Part shown: in pieces, positions 35,003-44,402 of the stretch | Numbering within the stretch: position 1 is the first letter of the stretch | Layout of the letters: each line of letters opens with the position of its first letter | NCBI RefSeq assembly: GCF_009905375.1 | Contig: NW_027417486.1 | Location: 62,001-126,000, forward strand | From: Apium graveolens | Taxonomy: Eukaryota; Streptophyta; Magnoliopsida; Apiales; Apiaceae | Length of the DNA stretch: 64,000 nucleotides | Direction: 5' to 3' | Notes under the pieces: model-generated | The model's input: the letters and a program-made list of their open reading frames with translations, nothing else | The model's database searches: none | Told to the model about the DNA's origin: nothing | Translations under genes and position numbers: made by a program

Positions 35003-38000
35003 TCATTTTCTGATCTCTCTGATGTCAGGAGTTGTTCTGAGATAATTCTTCAACAAACATTTCTCAGCATATCTGAGTTCATCAATCATTCTCCGTTTGA
35101 CATCTTTAAGCTCTGCAGTATCTTCACCAGTTTGAAATATTGCAGCTCTGAGATCATTAATCTTTGCTTTTCTCAACTCCCGATCTAGTCTTATGACATA
35201 AGCTTTGTTAGACTCTAGATTAAATTCAAGCCCCTTAATACCAAGATATGTTCTGATCTGTGCAGTATTAGGCTTCATATCAACAATATCACCATTGTGA
35301 TTTCTGTACTTTGGAACATATCTGCTGTCAGACTTAACAGAATAAAGCCTTTTCTGTCTCTGAATCTGTTCTTTTAAGTAGTTTGCAGCAGTCTCTGTTA
35401 TTCTGTTATCCACTTGAAGTAAGAAAAGTACATGCTCCAATTCTTCAAAATACTTCAAAGGAATGGCATTTTGTCTTATATGATAAACCCTACCATCTGT
35501 CATGAAATACAACATGATGTATTCTTTCAAGTAGGTATGGTAAACCATCTGTACAGATTCTAGTTGATTCAATCTCTCAGGAGTTGCTCCAATACCTGGT
35601 TCACTCAAGGAAGTTGGATCATCGGTAGTGTTGTGTACTCTTCTTTCATCAGCACTTCCCAATCCAGTTTTATCTCTAGCTTCCTTTCCAGTAACTACTC
35701 TTGCTTCAAAACCACTTGGAGTAGTCTTCAAAGATTGAGTCTGTTTTGCTTTAGTGAATCCTGGTAGGAGTGTTTTAGATTTATTTTCTGATATCAAGTT
35801 AACTTGATCACTGTCAGAGGTTACTTGCTTCTTCTGAATATCAGAACTTACAATTTCTTGACTCTGAACAACTTGAGCCATGTCAGAGGTTGTTTTAAGA
35901 ACTTTTCTTGAAGTCAGAGCAAGATCATCTTTTCCATCAGTAATTTCTTCTTCCTCAGGAGGTACATAAGGCTTGATAGGTTCACCAACCTTTTCTTTAC
36001 CCTTGGATCTTGGATCTATCTGTGGTTGTGATCTAGCCAAAGTTTCTTCAGTATGTATCCTTTCTTTGATCACAATGCCTTTAGGTTTTGGAAGTAACTT
36101 TTTACCAGAAGCTTCAGATTTAGATGTGACTTTCTCTGATTTAAGTCTGGCTTCTTCTTCCTTTAAACTTTCCAAGTCCATCCCTGGATTTTCTTGAAGA
36201 AATAACTGTCTTGACATTTCCTCATCAAGATCTAGAAGTTCATCAGAACTTATCCTTTTACCAGCAACAGAACTTATTCTTTTCCCAGTATCAGAACTTG
36301 TTCTGTGACTAGCTTGTCTTGATGTAAACCTTCTACCTTGACTATGACCACTACCCATTCCAGAGTTTCCTTGGTCATCTTTTCCATCATCCTTTCCTTG
36401 CAGTGACTTGTTGGTTTTGCATTTGGACTTAATTACCTTCTCCCCCTTTTTGGCATCAGCAGGTAATAAAAGAGAGATAAGTAGTTCCACTGAGGTCTGG
36501 ATTTCAGTAAGTTGCGATTGCTGAGAAGCTTGATTTGTCAGAATTTGATCAATCTGAGCTTGTTGCTTCTCTTGAGTTTTCTCAATATAAGCAACCCTGT
36601 CAATGGTAGGTTGGAAGAACTTTTTCTTATCAATTTTCCAAACTTGTTCATGTTTGATAAAGTTCTCCTGAATCTTGTGTAGCTCTGCATGAGTTTTGGA
36701 ATGAAGACCTTGTAGATGTTTAGTACTCAATGCAGTGACTCTAAGCTGGGTTTTAAAATCATCAGAATGTAACATTTCATCAGCTTTAGTCAAGTGCTCA
36801 GCAAGATGTAAAGCATTTGGAACACATGAAACTGAGTTCCATTCCTTAGTCCACTCCTGACCTGCAGGAGTTTCACTCCAAGGTACTGGTGCATCCCTGA
36901 TAACAAACTCCTTTACCAGTTCAGACTTAGGAAGAGTCAGTGGAGGAGTATGTCCTGAAGGACCTGCTTCATCAGCATCTACAGTTGTAGCAGCCTCACC
37001 AGTATCTCCAACATTTGCAGCATCAGAACTTAGAGAATCAGTATCTTCTGATAAGACAACTGTGTGAGTAGCAATGGAGGCTTCAACATCCTCTAATTGC
37101 TGATCTGATACTAAGTTCTGATCAACAGCCATATCCTGATGCTCACCTAAAATCTGATCATCAGCATCTTGATGCAGAGAAGGTGTTAGTGATAACTCAG
37201 GAGTTTGAACAGCATCAGTAACAGGTGTTGTGGAAGGATTATTTGCTGTTGGAGCTTCTAAGAAAAGTATTTCAGGCACAACCAGGTTCTGAATATCAAT
37301 TTCAGCACTTGTGCCTGGATCAACAAGAGACATAGAAGGTGAATTAGCCTTGTCAGATACAGGTTCCTGAGATGGAGTTGATGGAGAAGAAGTGACTGGA
37401 GAAAATTCCTTGTCTTGTGAGATCAGAGATTCCTGATCCCCTTCCTTAGCTGCTTCCTCCTCATCATCTAAAACTGGCCTTTGTGCCCTCTGTTTCTTGT
37501 ACTTCCTTGTTGATTTGGATTCCTTGGGAGTTTCAGGAACAGTCATACGTCTAAGCCTCTTGAGAAGCCTAGAACCCCCAATTGCAGAATCCTTCTGAGA
37601 AGTTGCCTTCTCAGCTTCATTTACCACAGGTTCTGAAGAGGGAATCTGATCCTCAGAATCTGATTCATCTCTCAAAGTAATGCTTCTCCTCTTTTGAGGT
37701 GTTTGAGGAACAGTCTTTGTTCTCTTTGGCTTAGAGGATGTAGGCTTCACAGTAGGTGCTGAAGAAGAAGGTTGAGCAGTCTGTGAAGTGGAGAGATAGG
37801 ATTTGAGATAAGTTCTGAGGGTAGGTTGAGTAGAATGAGAGGTAGGTACTGAGGTTGATGGATTTTGGTTATGGTGAGTTGATTGAACATTTGAGTAAAC
37901 AAATTTGTAAGTAGCAGGATCAGCATTTACCAGAATCTATTTCACAGACTGAGGAATCTGTAATGGTCTCACCATTGATTTCTTTGTGTCAGCATTTATC

Positions 38001-38712
38001 AGGTCGTTAAAGTACCTTTTTGCAACCTTAAAAGGTGGGGTTTGAGTGCTGACTAACTGGGGTTCAGCAGTACAATACGTATAAAAAGTTGACAGAATCT
38101 AGCAAAATAAACAACATCTCGATCCTCTGTCATCCTATCCCCAATAAAACCAATTATTCCAGTTGCAAAATCAAAATGAGTTTGATGGATAATAGCATAC
38201 CCGATGTGCTGACTCAGAATTGGGATGGCATCAAAATTTGAACACTTGTTGCCAAAAGCCTTGGTGATGCAATCGAAGAAGAAACTCCATTCTCTTCTGA
38301 TATTAGCCCGTTTCAACTGTCCAAGTTTCGTCAGACTCTTTTCATATCCCAAATCAGTCATTAACCCCCGAAGTTCTGATTCCTCTGGTATAGAGAAGGT
38401 ACAATCTTCTGGAAGATGTAATGCTCTTCGTACTGTACCAGGAGTGACTACATAGGATGAATCACCCACTTGGAAGATAATACTGGGAGTTCCTCGTTTA
38501 CCACCATCATCAAAAACTCCAGTCCTCCAGAACCGCAGAACTTGTTGACTTGAAAATAATTCAGGCTGAGTTAAGGCATACCCAACCTCACTATGTGCAA
38601 GAAGATCTTGCACAAAATGCAATTCAGATGGAGCTTCAGCATGATCAAGAATTGCAGCATAGTTGTTTGGAACAAACTTTGCTCCATCAATGATTAAATC
38701 CTTTGGTGCCAT
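35003..38712 (-). pseudogene. Copia-2 accessory ORF (~1,235 codons): transposon-protein domain plus long polar, coiled-coil C-terminus
   Basis: The ATG is at 38,712. The first 219 codons carry VPNNYAAILDHAEAP, FQVGDSSYVVTPGTVRRALHL and RREWSFFFDCITKAFG, a domain also seen in Copia-1 (1,853-1,240) and, in the same order of elements, in the Athila accessory ORF. A frameshift near the T-run at ~38,085 stops it at 38,053. The other frame continues the protein (CTAEPQLVSTQTPPFKVAKRYF...), meets one TAG at 37,937-37,939, then is open for over 930 codons to the TGA at 35,003. That part has basic, NLS-like clusters (KPKRTK, RLLKRLRRM, RKYKKQRAQR), a Gln-rich coiled coil (QEKQQAQIDQIL), 8-residue repeats (GKRISSDE), and a conserved-looking C-terminal block (YFMTDGRVYHIRQNAIPLKY). 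There is no signal peptide or membrane span, so it is not a classical envelope protein. Function unknown. Confidence 0.75.
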
Positions 38713-38870
38713 GTGAAAAAATATTGAAATTCAAGTATGCCTGTTAGGTGTTTGAGATAATGTCTGTATGAAAAACCAACGTGAGAAAGAATGAGAAAGA
38801 GAGTAAAAGTAAGAAGAGAGATAAAGTATAAAGAAAATAAAAGATTAAAGAAATCTTCTCTCTGTTGTTC

Positions 38871-38877
38871 TTATACT
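38871..38877 (-). promoter_or_regulatory. TATA-like box upstream of the Copia-2 accessory ORF
   Basis: The minus strand reads CAGAGTATAAGAAC ~160 nt upstream of the accessory ATG, followed by a pyrimidine-rich leader. ATCAGAACTTA motifs lie further upstream. This box is weaker than those in Copia-1 and Athila. Confidence 0.35.
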
Positions 38878-39402
38878 CTGAAAAAAAATGTTACCGTTGG
38901 ACACCTGTCAGACATGCAGTAATAACGGATAGTTACTGGGCTCGAGAAAACAGGAATGATTACTTACCCAGTTGCCTTGTTTCAAGGAAAAACCATTTCA
39001 TGTATCAAGAGACACAGTTTGAATTCAAAATTTAAACCGTTAGCACTGATTGAATTATTTTTCACTGCAACATTAATATTCTGAAAATGAATCATGTGAA
39101 AAATGACCGAGATAATTTCGATGAATAAGTGCTGACAAAGAATCAGAACTTAAATAAAGACAAAATTTAAATGGTCATCAGAATATCAAGCAGGATTTAA
39201 CAACACAAGATAAAATAACTCAGAGACAAAATCTTGAAGTAAAAACAGTTTTCATTAATATATCAAGTCAATACATATATGAAATAGAAATTACATCAAT
39301 ACAAGATTTTCCCTAAGCTTCTAATCCTAACGTCAACAGCTTTAGTCCTAGCTAAGAAGCCTGACAAAGCTGAGGATGAAGAAGAACAGGAAGAAGACGA
39401 GA

Positions 39403-39678
39403 TTAAGTCATCTTCCTCTTCCTATCTTCGACAAACAAGATAGCGAGTCGAATGATTCGCTCTTGCTGACGGATAGCTTCCCGCCGTTCCGCCTACAATC
39501 GATCAAGATGAAGCTGGTAGTCCATCTCGAAGAACAGAAGTTGGTTCAGCACCGCCTGTGGGACAGAGCCCCATATCTCTTCAGGAATGGCAGTTACATG
39601 CCACTCCTGCTGCCAGTCGGCGCAGCTAAGCTCCATATGAAAATTTTGGTAATTCAAAAACATGTTGTATCGAACCAT
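39403..39678 (-). pseudogene. Copia-2 small ORF in the pol-accessory spacer, one in-frame TAG
   Basis: ATG at 39,678; 61 codons (MVRYNMFLNYQNFHMELSC..., EEIWGSVPQAVLNQLL), a TAG at 39,493-39,495, then 29 more coherent codons (AERREAIRQQERIIRLAIL...RKRKMT) to TAA at 39,403. The last part is helical and charged. A TATATAAT box lies ~75 nt upstream (39,751-39,758). Whether it was a protein-coding gene of the element is uncertain; I recognise no domain. Confidence 0.4.
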
Positions 39679-39750
39679 GATGCTTTTGAAAAAGAATATG
39701 AAGTTACGATTGTGAGAAAAATTGATGAAAGGGCTAACGTGAAGTGGCTG

Positions 39751-39758
39751 ATTATATA
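39751..39758 (-). promoter_or_regulatory. TATA-like box upstream of the Copia-2 small ORF
   Basis: The minus strand reads GCCTATATAATCAGCC. ATCAGAACTTA/CAGAACTTA motifs cluster upstream at 39,981-40,140. Confidence 0.4.
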
Positions 39759-41048
39759 GGCAAGAGAATGCCAGGAGACGCGAAGATATTTAATGCTGAC
39801 AGGTAGAATTAATTCTACCTCGTCTCCCTAGACTTTGAAAAAGAATAACAGTCATTGGAAAGAGGAATCATGGTCTAGACATAGTGACTATTAATCTTCC
39901 ACTTCAACATATGCGAGTACAAACTGAGACTGTTATTAAATTTCATTCAAAGATAAGCCAAGTAAAGGATTAGACTGAGAAATCAGAACTTAGACCTATA
40001 CCAGAACTTAACAGTCATCAGAACATAATTTCTTAACTCGAAGAAGGAATGCTCATCTTAGTAAATACTCATACAAGTTCTTAGTTATGAACGTCAGAAC
40101 TTAATCATCAGAACGTGTAACTAGAACTTGTCCTCAGAATTTGTGCAAAAATGACACAATGACTGTTTATCTAAAATAACATAGACCACCACAGAAATTT
40201 TCATCATTCAGATGGAGTGATTAGTGTGTGCATTAAGCTAAATAACAGACAAAGAGTAAAGTCTGATCTACTTCAGTACATCTTAGAAATAAGTCATAAT
40301 TAAAATTTTGCTAAAGAGCTGTCATTATCCTGAAACCTACTGATAAATGAGTTCATGCATGAGTCCACCTCAACTGTTTTTGTGCTAATTTTATGCATCT
40401 TTAAAATTCTCTTTTACAGTGGCTTCTCAGTGTAAGTGAGTCACGACTGCTTATCAGAATTTAAGCTTTTATCAGAGTATTTCTCCAGTAATCATAGAGT
40501 GTGAAAAGTCACCAAGAAAATATTTTGCTTTTCTAATGCATATTTACTTAATACCAGCAATGCACTTGGGTCGTCCCTTTCACATTTTTACTCTAGATCT
40601 CAAAGGAGTACCTGATTTTATTCTTTGATTTTTTTTTTTTTTATTAATAAGAGAGGTCTATCAGCACTTAGTACATTCAGCAGTTTACTAGTATCAGAAC
40701 TTAACAAATGAGTAGCATTATTCTAATTTGTGACTTAGTAATAAGATATACAAAGTAAACTTAACTAAGCTCAGTTATCAGAATTTGCTAGTGTCATAAG
40801 ATTTCCACTGAAATAATTACTTCTTCCATGGAATCATTTGTTTATTGAAGATTACTAGATCAGTATCTAGCACAGTTATCCTCATAGGATAGAATAGTTA
40901 ATGAAACAGACATATCACTTATCAGAGTTTAGAAACATATATCAGACAACAGTCAATACTTAAAGACATTTATCAATTAATGCACAGAATATACAAAGAG
41001 ATTAATTCTGTAAATACTGATCATAAAGTCTGATAACATAGAACAAGT
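39759..41048. other. Copia-2 non-coding spacer with iterated ATCAGAACTTA motif
   Basis: There is no gene. CAGAACTTA/CAGAATTTA/CAGAACTTG words occur near 39,981, 40,001, 40,085, 40,123, 40,457, 40,692 and 40,779, and a T-run near 40,632. The same word occurs as TAAGTTCTGAT in the LTR. Confidence 0.6.
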
Positions 41049-44000
41049 TTAAGCAGATTTAGAGAAAGAACCTGAAATCATTCCAAGTTCATTTACCAAT
41101 TTTGAAAAGGTAGCTTCACACAGTGGTTTTGTGAAGATATCTGTTACTTGTTGATCTGTGGGAACAAAATGCAATTCCACTGTACCTTCATCCACATGTT
41201 CCCTGATGAAATGGTACCTGATGCTGATGTGCTTTGTCATAGAGTGTTGAACTGGATTACCTGTCATAGCAATAGCACTTTGATTATCACAGTAAATAGG
41301 GATTTTGAAATATGTTAACCCATAATCCAGTAACTGATTCTTCATCCAGAGAATCTGTGCACAGCAGCTTCCTGCAGCAATATACTCTGCTTCTGCAGTT
41401 GATGTGGAAATTGACTTTTGTTTCTTGCTATACCAAGAAACCAACCTGCCTCCAAGAAACTGGCAGCTACCACTTGTGCTTTTCCTGTCAATTTTGCAAC
41501 CTGCAAAATCTGCATCTGAGTAACCTATTAATTTAAAATCGGATTCTCTAGGATACCATAATCCTAGATCAGCTGTTCCTTTAAGATACTTAAAGATTCT
41601 TTTTACAACTGTTAAGTGAGGTTCTCTTGGATCTGCTTGAAATCTTGCACAAAGACAGGTAGCAAACATGATATCTGGTCTACTAGCAGTTAGATAGAGA
41701 AGTGAGCCAATCATACCTCTGTAATCAGTAATATCTACTGAATTACCAGTATCCTTATCCAATTTTGTTGCAGTGGCCATGGGAGTGGATGCACTTGAAC
41801 AGTCTTGCATTCCAAATTTCTTCAGCAAGTTTCTGGTGTACTTAGATTGACAAATAAAAGTTCCTTCTTCACTCTGTTTGACTTGAAGGCCCAGAAAATA
41901 ACTGAGTTCTCCCATCATACTCATCTGATATCTTGACTGCATTAGTTTGGCAAACTTTTTGCAAAGTTTGTCATTTGGAGACCCACAAATAATATCATAA
42001 ACATAAATCTGGATCAAAAGTAAGTCTTTGCCATGGTTGAGATAGAACAGTGTTTTGTCAATAGTTCCTCTGTTGAATCCACTTTCCAGAAGAAACTGAG
42101 CTAAAGTCTCATACCATGCTCTAGGAGCTTGCTTAAGTCCATAAAGTGCTTTATCAAGCCTGTAGACATAATCTGGATGTTTGGAATCTACAAAGTCTGG
42201 AGGTTGTTCAACATATACTTCCTCTTCCAATTCTCCATTGAGAAAAGCACTTTTCACATCCATTTGAAAGACAGTAAACTTTTTGTGAGCAGCATAAGCC
42301 ATGAATATCCTTATGGCTTCTAACCTAGCAACTGGAGCAAATGTTTCATCATAGTCAATTCCCTCCTGTTGAGAATATCCTTTTGCAACCAGCCTTGCCT
42401 TGTTCCTTACAATTATGCCATCACTGTCAGTTTTGTTTCTGAATACCCACTTTGTACCAACAACCGATCTATTCTTGGGTCTTGGCACTAAGGTCCAGAC
42501 TTTGTTTCTTTCAAATTCATTCAACTCTTCCTGCATTGCTTGCACCCAATCAGCATCTTGAAGAGCTTCTTCCACTTTCTTTGGCTCAGACTGAGAGAGA
42601 AAAGAATTGTAAAGACATTCATTTGAAGTACCTGTTCTAGTTCTGACACCTGCCTCAGGATTTCCAATTATCAAATCAGGTGTATGTGATTTTGTCCACT
42701 TCCTTGCAGATGGAAGATTTTCTCTAGAACTGGATGCTCCCCCATGATTCATGCTGTCTTCGGTTTCATTTTCTGATGCTCCCCCTGAAACTATGCTCTC
42801 TGAGTTGGATCCTTCAGTATTTAGATTTTCAGTACTTGGCTTATCAGAACTTGACGAATCAGAATTTGAAGAGCCAGATGTATGTTCTGATGCTTCTTGA
42901 GATGTGATAATATCTTGAGTATGCTCCCCCTGCATTGGTGCATCTTCCTTTGACGTAGTCACCACAGTTTCAATAACATCAGAGTTTAATCCATCAGAAT
43001 TTACAGTATCAGGACTTAGACTGTCAGGACTTGAGGTATCAGAATATGAATCTTCATTTTCAAATCTCAGCTGATCATGATCAATGCAATCTTCAAGTCC
43101 AGTGATCTTCTTGTCATCAAAAGAGACATTGATAGATTCCACGACCACTTTTGTTCTCAAATTATAGACTCTGAAGGCTTTTGTAGAAAGTGGATATCCA
43201 ACAAAGATTCCCTCATCAGCTTTTAGATCAAACTTGGATAGCTGTTCAGGATGAGTCTTGAGAACAAAACACTTACATCCAAATACATGAAAGTATTTGA
43301 GATTTGGCTTCTTGTTCTTCACCATCTCATATGGTGTTTTTCCATGCTTGTTAATGAGTGTTGCATTTTGAGTAAAACAAGCAGTCTGCACAGCTTCAGC
43401 CCAGAAATAGGTTGGAAGCTTTGCTTCTTCAAGCATTGTTCGTGCAGCTTCAATGAGAGTTCTATTCTTCCTTTCAACAACTCCATTTTGCTGTGGAGTT
43501 CCAGGAGCAGAAAATTCCTGCTTTATTCCATGATTTTTGCAGAACTCTTCCATTATCAGATTCTTGAATTCAGTGCCATTATCACTCCTCAAAATTTTCA
43601 CAGAATCTTTGATCAATTTATCCAGATGTTTGACATGATCAATCAGGATAGATGCAGTTTCACTTTTTGTGTGCAAGAAATACACCCATGTGTATCTGGT
43701 GAACTCATCTACTATGACCAACGCATATTTCTTCTTTGCAATAGACATGACATTCACTGGACCAAATAGATCAACATGAAGCAGATAATAAGGCTCAAGA
43801 ATTGATGATTCAGTCTTGCTCTTGAACGAAGATTTTCTTTGTTTAGCCTTCTGACATGAGTCACAAAGACCATCAGGAACAAACACTGATTTTGGCAGTC
43901 CTCTCACAAGATCTTTCTTGATCAGTTCATTTATCTTGTTGAAGTTTAAATGAGAGAGTTTCTTGTGCCAATTCCAGCTTTCTTCAGTTGAGGCTCTACT

Positions 44001-44390
44001 TACTAAACAGATTGCAGAACCATCAGAACTTGTTGAAAGCTTAGCTTCATAAATGTTACCACGCCTGAATCCCTTCAGAACAATTTTTTCTTTAGATTTA
44101 CTAACTATTTCACAATGTTCTGCAAAGAAATCAACATGATAACCTCTGTCACAGATTTGACTTATACTCAGTAAGTTGTGTTTAAGTCCTGAGACCAGAG
44201 CTACATCTTTAATGATGACATTCCCAAGATTGATATTGCCATATCCCAAAGTTTTTCCAATGTTGCCATCTCCATAAGAAACACTTGGGCCAGCTTTCTC
44301 CACAAAGTCTGATAGCAGGGCCTTATTTCCAGTCATATGTCCTGAACATCCACTGTCCAGAACTAAAATATTTTTCCTGTTGCCCTGCAA
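41049..44390 (-). CDS. Copia-2 pol polyprotein: protease, integrase, RT, RNase H (RT active site altered)
   Basis: Open for 1,113 codons in the gag frame, after two intervening stops. Approximate residues: aspartic protease LDSGCSGHM (~11-19); integrase zinc region HKKLSHLN...CDSCQ (~138-180); integrase core D-D-E in [17 protein letters not shown] and [13 protein letters not shown] (~205-310); C-terminal integrase motif; a Ser-rich linker with 5-residue repeats; RT with [22 protein letters not shown] and [14 protein letters not shown]; and RNase H with SDADFAG, AEAEY and CDNQSAI. The RT catalytic box, normally YVDD, reads YVYD (codons around 41,985-42,000), so the first metal-binding Asp is lost and the enzyme should be inactive. 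The start shown (TTG) is only the first sense codon after the last stop; pol is probably made by read-through, reinitiation or splicing. Confidence 0.9.
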   Translation of the reverse strand: MQGNRKNILVLDSGCSGHMTGNKALLSDFVEKAGPSVSYGDGNIGKTLGYGNINLGNVIIKDVALVSGLKHNLLSISQICDRGYHVDFFAEHCEIVSKSKEKIVLKGFRRGNIYEAKLSTSSDGSAICLVSRASTEESWNWHKKLSHLNFNKINELIKKDLVRGLPKSVFVPDGLCDSCQKAKQRKSSFKSKTESSILEPYYLLHVDLFGPVNVMSIAKKKYALVIVDEFTRYTWVYFLHTKSETASILIDHVKHLDKLIKDSVKILRSDNGTEFKNLIMEEFCKNHGIKQEFSAPGTPQQNGVVERKNRTLIEAARTMLEEAKLPTYFWAEAVQTACFTQNATLINKHGKTPYEMVKNKKPNLKYFHVFGCKCFVLKTHPEQLSKFDLKADEGIFVGYPLSTKAFRVYNLRTKVVVESINVSFDDKKITGLEDCIDHDQLRFENEDSYSDTSSPDSLSPDTVNSDGLNSDVIETVVTTSKEDAPMQGEHTQDIITSQEASEHTSGSSNSDSSSSDKPSTENLNTEGSNSESIVSGGASENETEDSMNHGGASSSRENLPSARKWTKSHTPDLIIGNPEAGVRTRTGTSNECLYNSFLSQSEPKKVEEALQDADWVQAMQEELNEFERNKVWTLVPRPKNRSVVGTKWVFRNKTDSDGIIVRNKARLVAKGYSQQEGIDYDETFAPVARLEAIRIFMAYAAHKKFTVFQMDVKSAFLNGELEEEVYVEQPPDFVDSKHPDYVYRLDKALYGLKQAPRAWYETLAQFLLESGFNRGTIDKTLFYLNHGKDLLLIQIYVYDIICGSPNDKLCKKFAKLMQSRYQMSMMGELSYFLGLQVKQSEEGTFICQSKYTRNLLKKFGMQDCSSASTPMATATKLDKDTGNSVDITDYRGMIGSLLYLTASRPDIMFATCLCARFQADPREPHLTVVKRIFKYLKGTADLGLWYPRESDFKLIGYSDADFAGCKIDRKSTSGSCQFLGGRLVSWYSKKQKSISTSTAEAEYIAAGSCCAQILWMKNQLLDYGLTYFKIPIYCDNQSAIAMTGNPVQHSMTKHISIRYHFIREHVDEGTVELHFVPTDQQVTDIFTKPLCEATFSKLVNELGMISGSFSKSA

Positions 44391-44402
44391 TCAAAAAGAC
44401 CA

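Noticed and set aside
35003..38712. Envelope gene for the Copia-2 accessory ORF
   Set aside because: No signal peptide, transmembrane segment or fusion-type features; basic NLS-like clusters suggest an intracellular protein.
39376..39759. 127-codon plus-strand frame opposite the Copia-2 small ORF
   Set aside because: It lies antisense to the better-supported minus-strand small ORF and has no domain.
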